From JAAYYM01 sp964631375 (lineage in GTDB: Bacteria; Bacillota; Clostridia; Lachnospirales; Lachnospiraceae), in contig CAZVYQ010000005.1 in assembly GCA_964631375.1 (NCBI GenBank), positions 1 to 64,000 on the forward strand: a DNA stretch of 64,000 nucleotides. Reading direction: 5' to 3'. The position numbers and the translations under genes were made by a program. Below are positions 18,238-27,649 of this stretch, piece after piece. The notes beneath the pieces were generated by a model. It worked only from the letters and a program-made list of their open reading frames with translations. It was not told the origin of the DNA and did no database searches. The stretch's first letter is position 1. Every line of letters starts with the position of its first letter.

Positions 18238-20099
18238 ATTCCAACATACTCCGCAATGATCTTTTTGATGATGGATTCACTATCAATCCCGACTTCCTTC
18301 TTTAACAGTTCTACGTTTCCATGTTCTACATATTCATCGGGAAGTGTGATCGACATAACTTTTACATTCAGTTCGTTTCGATCACAGTATTCTCTTACCT
18401 TCTCACCATATCCGCCACTAAGTACGTTTTCCTCCATCGTTACAATCAGTTTATGGAAGCCTGCCATGTCCGTAATCGCCTGTTCGTCAATCGGTTTTAC
18501 GAACCTTGCATTAATCAAAGAGCAGGCATATCCCCTCTCCTTCAACTCGGTTCTGACTTCCTTTGCCGTTTTCACCATGCTGCCTACAGCAAAGAGTGCA
18601 ATATCTCCCTCTTCGTACAGAACTTCACTTACACCAAGTGCGATCGGTTGTCTGAATTCCTGTAGTCCATCATATGCTTCACCACGTGGATATCGTATTG
18701 CAATCGGATGCTCAAAGGCAACTGCAAACTTCATCATATCAGACAATTCCCATTTATTTTTTGGTGCCATGATGTGCATATTGGGAATAGAGGATAAATA
18801 GGACAGATCAAAAATACCCTGATGCGTCTCGCCATCGCTGCCTACCAGCCCTGCCCTGTCAATCGCAAATACGACTGGGAGATCCTGTATACAAACATCA
18901 TGTAAAACCTGATCATATGCTCTTTGTAAAAATGATGAATACACTGCAAATATCGGGCGTAGTCCACCGGCTGCAAGTCCTGCTGCAAATGTTACGGCAT
19001 GCTCCTCAGCAATCCCCACATCAAAGAAACGATCCGGATACATATTTGAAAATCGCTTCAAACCGGTTCCATCCGGCATTGCCGCTGTAATTGCGACTAC
19101 CTTATCATTTCTGGCTCCCAGCTTTGTCATAACGGTTGAGAACACATCCTGATAGTTTGCCTTGATACGATTTTTACTAGGCAGACCGGTCTCGATTTCA
19201 AATGGTTCGGCACTATGAAACCTTGCAGGATGTCTTTCTGCCGGTAAATACCCTTTTCCCTTTTTCGTAATTACATGTACGAGAACTGCCTTTTCAACCT
19301 TTTTGGCTTCTTTAAAAACCTTTAATAAGGATTTGATATCATGCCCATCTACCGGCCCCAGATAGGTAATTCCCATATCCTCGAAGAACATACCCGGCAC
19401 TACCAGTTGTTTGAAACCACTTTTGTATCGTTTCAATGTGTCCACCATAGCATCACCATACTTGGGGATCTTCAACAGACTGTTTTCCAGTCCGACCTTG
19501 AACCCCTTATAGGCATCTGCTGTTCGAATACTCTGCAGATATTTAGAGATCCCCCCTACATTTTCTGCAATCGACATATTGTTATCATTTAATACTATGA
19601 TAAAGTTTGTTTCCAGTCTGGAAGCATTATTCAGTGCCTCATATGCCATACCGCCTGTCAATGCACCATCACCGATCACAGACACAACTGTATGTTTCTC
19701 TCCCTTGATATCTCTTGCCTTTACAAGACCCAGACCGGCAGATACAGATGTGGAGCTGTGTCCTGTATCGAACGCATCACAATCGCTCTCTTTTCGCTTC
19801 GGAAACCCACTCATTCCACCATACTTGCGCAATTCATCAAACCCGTTTCTTCTTCCTGTTAAGAGCTTATGTGTATAGGACTGATGACCAACATCCCATA
19901 TAATCTTGTCAGCCGGAAGATTTAGTGACAGATGCATGGCCATAGTCAATTCCACAGCACCCAGATTTGCTCCCAGATGTCCTCCCGATACACTGATCTT
20001 CTCGATTAAAAACTGCCTGATCTCTGCAGCAAGTGCCTCATATTCCGATGTTTCTATCTCTTTGATATCATTCGGCTGATTAATACGATCTAAAATCAT
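18234..20099 (-). CDS. dxs: 1-deoxy-D-xylulose-5-phosphate synthase
   Basis: DXS condenses pyruvate and glyceraldehyde-3-phosphate with thiamine diphosphate, the first step of the MEP isoprenoid pathway. The thiamine-binding region is GDGALTGGMAYEALNNA, followed by LNDNNMSIAENVGG. The transketolase C-terminal domain has AIDRAGLVGSDGETHQG. The ATG at 20097-20099 is chosen over the one at 20103-20105 because the AAGGTGG sequence is properly spaced (7 nt) only from the second. It sits downstream of ispA, so two MEP/isoprenoid genes are co-transcribed. Confidence 0.96.
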   Translation of the reverse strand: MILDRINQPNDIKEIETSEYEALAAEIRQFLIEKISVSGGHLGANLGAVELTMAMHLSLNLPADKIIWDVGHQSYTHKLLTGRRNGFDELRKYGGMSGFPKRKESDCDAFDTGHSSTSVSAGLGLVKARDIKGEKHTVVSVIGDGALTGGMAYEALNNASRLETNFIIVLNDNNMSIAENVGGISKYLQSIRTADAYKGFKVGLENSLLKIPKYGDAMVDTLKRYKSGFKQLVVPGMFFEDMGITYLGPVDGHDIKSLLKVFKEAKKVEKAVLVHVITKKGKGYLPAERHPARFHSAEPFEIETGLPSKNRIKANYQDVFSTVMTKLGARNDKVVAITAAMPDGTGLKRFSNMYPDRFFDVGIAEEHAVTFAAGLAAGGLRPIFAVYSSFLQRAYDQVLHDVCIQDLPVVFAIDRAGLVGSDGETHQGIFDLSYLSSIPNMHIMAPKNKWELSDMMKFAVAFEHPIAIRYPRGEAYDGLQEFRQPIALGVSEVLYEEGDIALFAVGSMVKTAKEVRTELKERGYACSLINARFVKPIDEQAITDMAGFHKLIVTMEENVLSGGYGEKVREYCDRNELNVKVMSITLPDEYVEHGNVELLKKEVGIDSESIIKKIIAEYVGI

Positions 20100-20160
20100 G
20101 TTCATTCCACCTTATCTGATTGTTATGACTGTCTGTCTTGTGATGCAATACTGTATTGTG

Positions 20161-21066
20161 TTATTTTACTCTGGTAATCAATGACTCCACCAGATCATAC
20201 AGATATCGATCCTCTCCCATGTATTGTTCCAGCAGTCCAAGAGCATGATCAGAATAACTCCTGACATCCTTCTTAGCCTGTTCCATTCCCTGCAATGACA
20301 CATAGGTCGTCTTTTCATTACGGGCATCACTTCCAACAGGTTTACCTAGCACTTCTGTTGTGGAGGTTACATCCAGTATATCATCCTGTATCTGAAATGC
20401 CATACCAATATCACATGCACATTCTTCCATATCAGAAACTGTCTGATCCTCCGCTCCGGCAAGTACGGCACCAATACACATGGATGCTTGTATCAATGCA
20501 GCCGTTTTGTTTCTATGTATAAAAAGAAGCTGTTCCTTCGTGACTTGATTACACCTTTGCTCCGCTTCAATGTCAGCTGTCTGGCCCCCAATCATCCCAT
20601 AAATACCTGCCCGATCAGCAAGGATCTTCATTGCACGTGTTACCGACTGATACTGTTCTGTTTGATCGTAGGCTTTGAGAGCAGTTTCAAATGCGTAGTT
20701 AAGCAGAGCATCTCCTGCCAGTATCCCCATAGCCTCTCCATAAACTGCATGTGTTGTCTTTTTCCCACGTCTGTACTCATCATTATCCATCGCCGGAAGG
20801 TCATCATGTACCAGAGAATATGTATGGATCATCTCAAGTGCCGCCATAAACGGTTCAACCTCATGTCCCCGTCCTCCCAGCATATGGTAGGTTTCATTCA
20901 TCAATAACGGGCGTAATCTCTTACCTCCTGCCAGAATACTGTAATTCATCGCTTGAAGAACCGTCTTTTGGTTGCCCTTTTCTTCGGGTAAATATGTCGA
21001 AATGATCTCCTCTATTTCTCGTACCTTTTTTTCAGTCTTCAGTTCAAACCCTTTTTCAAAATTCAT
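20161..21066 (-). CDS. ispA: Farnesyl/geranyl diphosphate synthase (polyprenyl synthetase)
   Basis: This enzyme condenses isopentenyl and dimethylallyl diphosphate to short-chain prenyl diphosphates. The 301-residue protein has GGKRLRPLL, the first Asp-rich motif DDLPAMDND and the second DDILDVTS. The start overlaps the xseB stop by 11 nt, so its translation is likely coupled to xseB. The sequence supports a C15-type synthase by length and context; product length is not proven. Confidence 0.94.
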   Translation of the reverse strand: MNFEKGFELKTEKKVREIEEIISTYLPEEKGNQKTVLQAMNYSILAGGKRLRPLLMNETYHMLGGRGHEVEPFMAALEMIHTYSLVHDDLPAMDNDEYRRGKKTTHAVYGEAMGILAGDALLNYAFETALKAYDQTEQYQSVTRAMKILADRAGIYGMIGGQTADIEAEQRCNQVTKEQLLFIHRNKTAALIQASMCIGAVLAGAEDQTVSDMEECACDIGMAFQIQDDILDVTSTTEVLGKPVGSDARNEKTTYVSLQGMEQAKKDVRSYSDHALGLLEQYMGEDRYLYDLVESLITRVK

Positions 21067-21280
21067 TTAGTTCACCCTTTTCATTCATCACTAGTACCTG
21101 CTTCTCTACATGATCTATCTTTTCATTACACAATTTCAACAACTGCATACCCTTTTGATACTCTTGAAAGGATTCTTCCAGTGTAATGTCTTCTGCTTCC
21201 AGTTTGTTCAGCACAGATTCGACCTTTTCAAAGGCTTCCTCCAACTTGATATCTTTTTCCTCGACAGCTCCCTGTTTCAT
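21056..21280 (-). CDS. xseB: Exodeoxyribonuclease VII small subunit
   Basis: This is the small subunit of exonuclease VII, which degrades single-stranded DNA. The 74-residue protein shows the helical signature KLEEAFEKVESVLNKLEAED and LEESFQEYQKGMQLLKLC. It overlaps xseA by 4 nt and ispA by 11 nt within the operon. Confidence 0.94.
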   Translation of the reverse strand: MKQGAVEEKDIKLEEAFEKVESVLNKLEAEDITLEESFQEYQKGMQLLKLCNEKIDHVEKQVLVMNEKGELNEF

Positions 21281-22494
21281 GATAATGACTCCCTTCTGAT
21301 TGCCTCTTTATCTATCACAATCGTTGTAATCTGTCCATTTTTCATCTGAAGGATTAACTTCTGATCCAGATCAACCTTGTCGATATCCGCAACCGGCTTT
21401 CCCTCAGCATCGGTTACAAAGGTCAGTCCCTGATTCAATTTATCAAGCGGAGACAGGCCCTTCATTCTCTCAATATATAGTTCCAACCTATGCTTCTGTA
21501 TCTGCAGCGAATTTTTCATTGCTTCATGCAGACGGCTTTCAAGCTCCGATGCATACATCCTCTTATTTGAGATTCGGCTCATCGGACTCCCATAATTCAT
21601 CCTCAGCTGCAACTCATTCAGCTTTGACCGGTATAACGAAAGCTTCATACGAAGCCGATGATTCATTGTATTGTAATACTCCATATACCTCTGTTCAAAA
21701 TCGGCTATCGAATACACCGCCAATTCAGCTGCCGCCGAAGGAGTCGGTGCTCTCAGATCTGCCACATAATCGGCAATCGTCGTGTCCGTTTCATGTCCAA
21801 CCGCCGAAATAATTGGAATAGAACACTCAAAGATCGCCCTTGCAACAATCTCCTCATTAAAGGCCCACAGATCTTCTATAGAACCGCCGCCTCGACCCAC
21901 AATTATAACGTCAACGCACATCTGTTCCAGTGCATGGATTCCGTTTGCAATACTGGTAGCTGCACCCTCTCCCTGTACAAGAGCAGGATATAAAATGATC
22001 TGTATATATGGATTTCTTCTATTAGAAATGTGGATAATATCCCGTATCGCCGCACCCGTTGGTGCTGTTACAACTCCAATCCGTTCTGCGTATTTCGGGA
22101 TAGGTTGTTTATACTCTGCAGCAAACATTCCCATCTCTTCAAATTCACGCTTCATCTGCTCGTAGCGTTCATAAAGAAGCCCCATGCCATCTAATGTGAT
22201 CTCTCTGGCATAAAGCTGATATTTGCCGTCACGTTCGTATACTTCGATTGAACCTCCGACAATAATCTGTTGTCCTTCTTTTAATTGAAACCGGAGTCCC
22301 GCACGATTGCCTGCGAACATAATACATGTAATAGACCCACTTTTATCTTTCATGGTAAAATAGATATGACCACTGGAATGATACTTTACATTGGAAGCCT
22401 CTCCTTTAATATAGATGCTCCTCAACATAAAGTCCTGTGCAAACATGTTTTTGATATAAGAATTGATCTGACCTACAGAATAAACATTATTCAT
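21277..22494 (-). CDS. xseA: Exodeoxyribonuclease VII large subunit
   Basis: This is the catalytic subunit of exonuclease VII. It has an N-terminal OB fold (about residues 1-100, with IYIKGEASNVKYHSSGHIYF) and the exonuclease VII domain, with GVVTAPTGAAIRDI, VIIVGRGGGSIEDLWAFNEE and SAVGHETDTTIADYVADLRAPTPSAAAE. The 405-residue length is near the family norm. It shares 1 nt with nusB upstream and 4 nt with xseB downstream. Confidence 0.96.
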   Translation of the reverse strand: MNNVYSVGQINSYIKNMFAQDFMLRSIYIKGEASNVKYHSSGHIYFTMKDKSGSITCIMFAGNRAGLRFQLKEGQQIIVGGSIEVYERDGKYQLYAREITLDGMGLLYERYEQMKREFEEMGMFAAEYKQPIPKYAERIGVVTAPTGAAIRDIIHISNRRNPYIQIILYPALVQGEGAATSIANGIHALEQMCVDVIIVGRGGGSIEDLWAFNEEIVARAIFECSIPIISAVGHETDTTIADYVADLRAPTPSAAAELAVYSIADFEQRYMEYYNTMNHRLRMKLSLYRSKLNELQLRMNYGSPMSRISNKRMYASELESRLHEAMKNSLQIQKHRLELYIERMKGLSPLDKLNQGLTFVTDAEGKPVADIDKVDLDQKLILQMKNGQITTIVIDKEAIRRESLS

Positions 22495-22889
22495 TATGCC
22501 ATTTTTGCCAATACTCCGTTCACAAACGCAGGTGACTCATCTTGACCGAAACGCTTGGCAATCTCCACTGCTTCATTGATCGCGACACTTACCGGAATCG
22601 TATCATCATATTTGATCTCATAAACCGCCAGCCTGATAATGGTGAGATCCACCTTCCCCATACGTCGAATATTCCAACTCTCTGCCTTATCCTCAATCAT
22701 TTGATCTATCTCGGACAGCTTTGCAACAATATCATCGTATTTTTGCTGAATATGCACAGAATCCTGTTCGGATACATCTCCAAGTTCTTCCATATATAGT
22801 CTGATCTGTTCCGGCATATCCTCCGGACTGTTAAATTCTACTCGGAACAACATCTTGAAAATATGCTCCCGAATTTGTCTTCTGCTCAT
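22494..22889 (-). CDS. nusB: Transcription antitermination factor NusB
   Basis: NusB, with NusE (S10), binds boxA RNA in rRNA antitermination complexes. The 131-residue all-helical protein has the N-terminal RRQIREHIFKMLFRVEF and the conserved C-terminal PVSVAINEAVEIAKRFGQDESPAFVNGVL. It follows the Asp23-family gene by 17 bp. Confidence 0.96.
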   Translation of the reverse strand: MSRRQIREHIFKMLFRVEFNSPEDMPEQIRLYMEELGDVSEQDSVHIQQKYDDIVAKLSEIDQMIEDKAESWNIRRMGKVDLTIIRLAVYEIKYDDTIPVSVAINEAVEIAKRFGQDESPAFVNGVLAKMA

Positions 22890-22906
22890 AATTATAGTTC
22901 TCCCGA

Positions 22907-23293
22907 CTATCGGTTTTGTGTCTCCATATTAATACCGGCAATCCGAATGTTGACATCTGATACTTCTAAGCCTGTCATATTCTCGATTGCTGCCTTTACT
23001 CTCTCCTGAACACTCTTGCAGGTCGTAGGAATGTTATATCCATACTCCATAATCAAAGCCATATCAACAGATACAACGGACTCAATCACCTCGACACGGA
23101 CTCCCTTACCGATGGTCTTCATTCCGACTCTGTTCATCAGTTCTTTTGTGATATTCCCTGCTGTAGCAGCGACTCCATCTACTTCAACAGCCGCAAGGGC
23201 TGCAATATGAGCAACTACATCGTCTGCGATTCTGACTTCTCCGAACGCATCTCCCTGTAATGTATGTGTGGTCTTGTCTGTTTCCTTAGCCAT
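22907..23293 (-). CDS. Asp23/Gls24 family envelope stress protein
   Basis: Asp23/Gls24 (DUF322) proteins are associated with the cell envelope and stress. The 128-residue product has the core FGEVRIADDVVAHIAALAA followed by a GVRVEV...VDMALIMEYGYNIPTTCKSVQERVKAAIENMTG segment. It is the first gene of the long operon running to recN, as with yqhY before nusB in Bacillus. The name asp23/yqhY is positional. Confidence 0.92.
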   Translation of the reverse strand: MAKETDKTTHTLQGDAFGEVRIADDVVAHIAALAAVEVDGVAATAGNITKELMNRVGMKTIGKGVRVEVIESVVSVDMALIMEYGYNIPTTCKSVQERVKAAIENMTGLEVSDVNIRIAGINMETQNR

Positions 23294-23325
23294 TTGATTA
23301 CCTCCTCCTAAACATCTCTTTGCAT

Positions 23326-23331
23326 ATTATA
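23326..23331 (-). promoter_or_regulatory. Extended -10 promoter of the asp23-to-recN operon
   Basis: On the minus strand TGGTATAAT provides a perfect -10 with the TG extension. A recognisable -35 is weak. It lies 33 bp before the Asp23-family ATG and would drive ten genes: asp23, nusB, xseA, xseB, ispA, dxs, tlyA, nadK, argR and recN. Confidence 0.65.
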
Positions 23332-23363
23332 CCAAACTCACGAATTTTTGCATAGTCCGAATT

Positions 23364-24698
23364 CTATAAATAGAACAGCATGGACAGCTGCTCCTTCATC
23401 TCAATATACCGCACACTGCTGCCTCCATTCAGATATTGAAAGATCTGCTCATCTGTAATCAGGTGTTGATAAAAAGCCTGATAAACATTCATATCTGCAC
23501 ATTTTAACTGTACGGTCTTCTCTCCGGCAGCATATGCATTGTTAAACAATCGTGCCAGTTGATTTTCATCAAACGAAGTGAAATAGATGCCCTCTCTTAC
23601 ATAATAGTTTGCATCCATAGAATCACATGTTGGTAACACAATAACCGTTTTCACAACGTGTGTTGACTGAAGCATGGCATCCGGAATATTCAGATAATCA
23701 TAATTAATTTCTGGAACGCCTGCATCCGAAGATACATCTCCTGATATGTTATAGGAAGCATCTCCCCACGTAACATCCATGTTGTAATACTTTCCATCTA
23801 TTCTAACAATATTCCATACATGTGGTTCCGTTCCCTTTACAACTCCCTCTGCCAGTGTACAGAACATCCCCATATGATTCAACAGATACTGTGCCGATTT
23901 TGCATAGCCCTGACAGACGCTTCTCCCATTTAAAAATACACTTAAAATGTTCTGATTTTGTTCAGAGGCAAGGTCATATTCGGTATTCTTTACAAGATAT
24001 TCATAGACAAATCTCACCTTCTCATATTCTGATGACCCGGATGGAATCTGTCCCAGAATCGCATTGGCGGCAGCAACCGCGCTCTGCTCTTTGGTGCTTT
24101 TCTCATTCTGTGACATGGTATACGTTCCTGACAAAGTAATCCTATGCAGAATGCCTGCTCTTGTCAGTTTCGTCATGGAGTAGCCCTGTACATAAAAAAT
24201 CTCAGGATGATCAATCATTACACATTTGAACACTCGGTCAATCTGGTTCTCATCTGTAGAGGATACCTTCACATTTTGCCTCATCTGGCTGAGAATCGAG
24301 AGAATTTCCAGATAAAGCTTTTGATCGTCGGAGCTTAATGTACTATAAGCATAACAGTTAGCCTGCTGTGCTGCTGCTTCTGCCAGTCCATCCTCCGGAA
24401 TACCTGCCGGATCCTCGTCGGTCTCCTCCACCTGCTCCTCGACAACCGTAATCAGAGGTTCCTGTGTAACCATTGGAAACTCAGTCACCTCACTATCAGT
24501 CTGTATGTCTGCGGTTTCGTCCTGTATATCAGGTGCAATCTGCTGCTCAATTTCCGGCTCTGCTGCCTCGGTCAGTTCGATTTCGTCCGAAGACTCATAA
24601 AGCTGTTGTGCAAGCCAGTCAGAGAAGTCATGTGAGCATCCTGTCAACGTAACTGTAGCTATGATCAGTATAGAATAAATGATTTTCTTATTTTTCAT
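23364..24698 (-). CDS. Transglutaminase-like lipoprotein
   Basis: This 444-residue predicted lipoprotein has a signal peptide ending in lipobox LTGC (lipidated C21). A Glu/Asp/Gln-rich linker (about residues 35-110) follows, then a transglutaminase-like cysteine protease fold. The triad is visible as Cys in GRSVCQGYA, His in EPHVWNIV and Asp in YYNMDVTWGD. Such proteins act outside the membrane, as peptidases or in wall-protein processing; the substrate is unknown. It starts 11 bp after the prfC stop, so it is probably read through from prfC, though the two functions have no obvious link. No close named relative is recognised. Confidence 0.82.
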   Translation of the reverse strand: MKNKKIIYSILIIATVTLTGCSHDFSDWLAQQLYESSDEIELTEAAEPEIEQQIAPDIQDETADIQTDSEVTEFPMVTQEPLITVVEEQVEETDEDPAGIPEDGLAEAAAQQANCYAYSTLSSDDQKLYLEILSILSQMRQNVKVSSTDENQIDRVFKCVMIDHPEIFYVQGYSMTKLTRAGILHRITLSGTYTMSQNEKSTKEQSAVAAANAILGQIPSGSSEYEKVRFVYEYLVKNTEYDLASEQNQNILSVFLNGRSVCQGYAKSAQYLLNHMGMFCTLAEGVVKGTEPHVWNIVRIDGKYYNMDVTWGDASYNISGDVSSDAGVPEINYDYLNIPDAMLQSTHVVKTVIVLPTCDSMDANYYVREGIYFTSFDENQLARLFNNAYAAGEKTVQLKCADMNVYQAFYQHLITDEQIFQYLNGGSSVRYIEMKEQLSMLFYL

Positions 24699-24709
24699 CA
24701 GCTATGATC

Positions 24710-26308
24710 CTAATCTCGTCCAAATTCCTCTAATATCAGTCCCTTATTCCGTTCCAATGTCATTCCGACACTCCATGCATTCACAAACAACAGTAATGGA
24801 TTTCCTTTTAGATCGCGTACCTTTTTCATATCCGAGGTTCCTGTGATCTTGTCCGGAGCAATGTCCTTGTTTACTATCCAACGGATATGTGCATATGGCA
24901 GATTCTCAAGAGCAATCTCTACGTTGTACTCATTCTCCAGACGGTATTTCAGTACCTCGAACTGCAGTACACCAACCACTCCTACTATGATTTCTTCCAT
25001 TCCGCTGCTCATTTCCTGGAAGATCTGAATAGCGCCTTCCTGTGCGATCTGATTAACACCCTTTACAAATTGCTTGCGTTTCATGGTATCAATCTGCCTT
25101 ACCCTTGCAAAATGCTCTGGTGCAAATGTCGGGATTCCCTCATATTGAAAACTCTCACCCGGCATACAGATCGTGTCTCCGATTGAAAAAATACCCGGAT
25201 CAAAAACTCCTATAATATCTCCTGCATAGGCCTCCTCAACGATCTTGCGTTCTGAAGCCATCAACTGCTGCGGTTGTGAGAGACGTATCACTCTCCCTCC
25301 CTGTACATGATTGACCTCCATACCGGCTGTAAACTTACCGGAGCAGATACGCATAAATGCTACACGATCTCGATGTGCCTTATTCATGTTCGCCTGTATC
25401 TTAAACACAAATGCGGAAAAGTCATGCTCTGCCGGTTCAATGATTCCGATATCGGATTTACGTGGCAGAGGTGAGGTGGTCATCTCCAAAAAATACTTTA
25501 AAAACAGCTCTACACCAAAATTAGTCAATGCCGATCCGAAAAAAACCGGTGATAACTTTCCCTGTAATACCTGCTCCAGATCAAACTCTGAACCGGCTCC
25601 ACTCAATAATTCCATCTCATCATTCAGCTGATCTCTTGCCTCTTCACCAATATATGCAGTTAATTGAGCCGTATCATCGACCGGAATGTGTGTTGCTTTT
25701 CCTTCCTTGGTTCCCTTTTCTGTGTCTTCATAGGTAATAACACAACGATCTCTCCTGTCATATACGCCCTTAAAACGCTTTCCCGAGCCAATAGGCCAAT
25801 TGATTGGACAGGTTGCAATACCTAGTTCCTTTTCTATATCATCCAACAGTTCAAAGGTATCATTTGCATCACGATCCATTTTGTTGATAAAGGTAAATAT
25901 CGGAATCCCCCTCATACCACATACCTTAAACAGTTTTCGTGTCTGAGCCTCCACTCCCTTACTCGCATCAATCACCATGACAGCCGAGTCAGCCGCCATC
26001 AACGTTCGATAGGTATCTTCCGAAAAGTCCTGATGTCCCGGTGTATCCAGAATGTTAATGCAAAAGCCATGATATCCAAACTGCAACACAGAAGATGTGA
26101 CGGATATACCTCTTTCCTTTTCTATTTCCATCCAGTCAGATACAGCATGTCTTGCTGTAGCCTTTCCTTTAACGCTGCCCGCAAGGTTGATCGCGCCACC
26201 GTAGAGCAGAAATTTCTCGGTAAGTGTCGTCTTACCCGCATCCGGATGCGATATGATCGCAAAGGTTCTTCGTTTTGCAATCTGTGCTTCATTTGTGTTG
26301 TCTGACAT
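24710..26308 (-). CDS. prfC: Peptide chain release factor 3
   Basis: RF3 is the GTPase that recycles RF1 and RF2 from the ribosome. The G domain has SHPDAGKTTLTE (G1), DTPGHQDFSEDTYRTL (G3) and FINKMDRDANDT (G4), followed by EF-Tu-like domain II and the RF3 C-terminal domain. The start at 26306-26308 (MSDNTNEAQIAKRRTF) is chosen because GGAGG lies 5 nt upstream; the ATG four codons earlier lies in that ribosome-binding site. The product is 532 residues. Confidence 0.95.
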   Translation of the reverse strand: MSDNTNEAQIAKRRTFAIISHPDAGKTTLTEKFLLYGGAINLAGSVKGKATARHAVSDWMEIEKERGISVTSSVLQFGYHGFCINILDTPGHQDFSEDTYRTLMAADSAVMVIDASKGVEAQTRKLFKVCGMRGIPIFTFINKMDRDANDTFELLDDIEKELGIATCPINWPIGSGKRFKGVYDRRDRCVITYEDTEKGTKEGKATHIPVDDTAQLTAYIGEEARDQLNDEMELLSGAGSEFDLEQVLQGKLSPVFFGSALTNFGVELFLKYFLEMTTSPLPRKSDIGIIEPAEHDFSAFVFKIQANMNKAHRDRVAFMRICSGKFTAGMEVNHVQGGRVIRLSQPQQLMASERKIVEEAYAGDIIGVFDPGIFSIGDTICMPGESFQYEGIPTFAPEHFARVRQIDTMKRKQFVKGVNQIAQEGAIQIFQEMSSGMEEIIVGVVGVLQFEVLKYRLENEYNVEIALENLPYAHIRWIVNKDIAPDKITGTSDMKKVRDLKGNPLLLFVNAWSVGMTLERNKGLILEEFGRD

Positions 26309-26384
26309 GATTTCCTCCATTTATACTTATCATCTAAACGATCGATATTTTAATCTTTTCATTCTCTTACCCGACACTATATGA

Positions 26385-27539
26385 TCAGATTACAGATGTT
26401 CCTGCAATTTCTCCACGGATTCCGAAATGTGCGAGCACTGTGGCTCCGATATCAGCAAAGGTATCTCTGGTACCAATGTTACGTCCGGTTAGCTTCTTAC
26501 CATAGATCAGATACGGTGTATACTCTCTGGAATGATCTGTCGATATCACATAGCCGGGATCACATCCATGGTCAGCTGTAATCATCAGCAGATCGTCTTC
26601 ATTCAGTTTTTCCATCATTTGAGGCAGATAATCATCAAAATAATGGATGGCCTTTGCATAGCCGTCAATATCATTGCGATGTCCATACAGCATATCAAAA
26701 TCCACCAGATTCACAAAGCAGAGCCCATTAAAATCACGATCCATAAGCTTCAGAGTCTGATCGATCCCATCTGCATTGCCCTTGGTATAGGTATATTCAG
26801 TCAGTCCCTTTCCGGCAAAAATATCCTTGATCTTGCCGACGCCGATCACATCATAACCATGATCAGATAACACATCCAGCATCGTTGTCTTAGGCGGAAC
26901 GATTGAAAAATCATGTCTGTTTGGTGTTCTGGTATAATTTCCGTCTGATCCGATAAACGGTCTGGCGATAACACGTCCGACTCCATGTTCTCCCACCAGA
27001 ATCCCTCTTGCTATCCTGCAATACTCGTACAGGGTTTCCAATGGAACAACCTCTTCGTGAGCTGCGATCTGAAACACGCTGTCAGCCGAAGTATAAACAA
27101 TCAGATCTCCGGTTTTTACATGTTCATCTCCATAATCCTTGATTACCTCAGTCCCGGAATAAGGCTTGTTACACAATACTCCTCTTCCTGTCGCCTGACT
27201 GAAAGCCTCCAGAACCTCCTTTGGAAAGCCATTCGGATAGGTTGGTAGTGGATGCTCTGAAATAACACCTGCAATCTCCCAGTGTCCAATCGTTGTATCC
27301 TTTCCCTTTGACTGCTCTGTCATGCGTCCGTAGATACCGATTGGTGTCCCTGATTTCTTACCACATGTCACTCCATCAATATGAAATAAACCAAGCCTGC
27401 CCATATGATCTGCACCAAAGTAGGGACTGCCCGAACAGGTTTGCAATGTATTGGTTCCTTGATCTCCGTATGCCGCAGCATCAGGCATTTCACCAATACC
27501 CATACTGTCCAATACGATCAGAAAAACTCTTCGATTCAT
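26385..27539 (-). CDS. deoB: Phosphopentomutase
   Basis: DeoB interconverts ribose/deoxyribose 1- and 5-phosphates in nucleoside salvage. It belongs to the alkaline-phosphatase superfamily. The metal-binding segments are VLDSMGIGEMPDAA at the N-terminus and LMITADHGCDPGY with DHSREYTPY at the C-terminus. The start MNRRVFLIVLDS (27537-27539) fits the family and has GGGAG 10 nt upstream; the longer frame opens only with a TTG 36 nt earlier. No other nucleoside salvage gene is adjacent. Confidence 0.96.
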   Translation of the reverse strand: MNRRVFLIVLDSMGIGEMPDAAAYGDQGTNTLQTCSGSPYFGADHMGRLGLFHIDGVTCGKKSGTPIGIYGRMTEQSKGKDTTIGHWEIAGVISEHPLPTYPNGFPKEVLEAFSQATGRGVLCNKPYSGTEVIKDYGDEHVKTGDLIVYTSADSVFQIAAHEEVVPLETLYEYCRIARGILVGEHGVGRVIARPFIGSDGNYTRTPNRHDFSIVPPKTTMLDVLSDHGYDVIGVGKIKDIFAGKGLTEYTYTKGNADGIDQTLKLMDRDFNGLCFVNLVDFDMLYGHRNDIDGYAKAIHYFDDYLPQMMEKLNEDDLLMITADHGCDPGYVISTDHSREYTPYLIYGKKLTGRNIGTRDTFADIGATVLAHFGIRGEIAGTSVI

Positions 27540-27591
27540 AGCACAAATACTCCCTTCTACAGTAATATTACTCAATAAATTATACTATCAC

Positions 27592-27621
27592 AAAAAGGAA
27601 TACCAAACAAGTGGCATTCCC
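27592..27621 (-). terminator. Rho-independent terminator of the spoIIIA operon
   Basis: On the minus strand GGAATGCC (27613-27620) pairs with GGTATTCC (27597-27604), followed by TTTTT. It lies 30 bp beyond the spoIIIAH stop, in front of deoB. Confidence 0.78.
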
Positions 27622-27649
27622 TCTGTTTACTATTCATTTGACGAACTGA

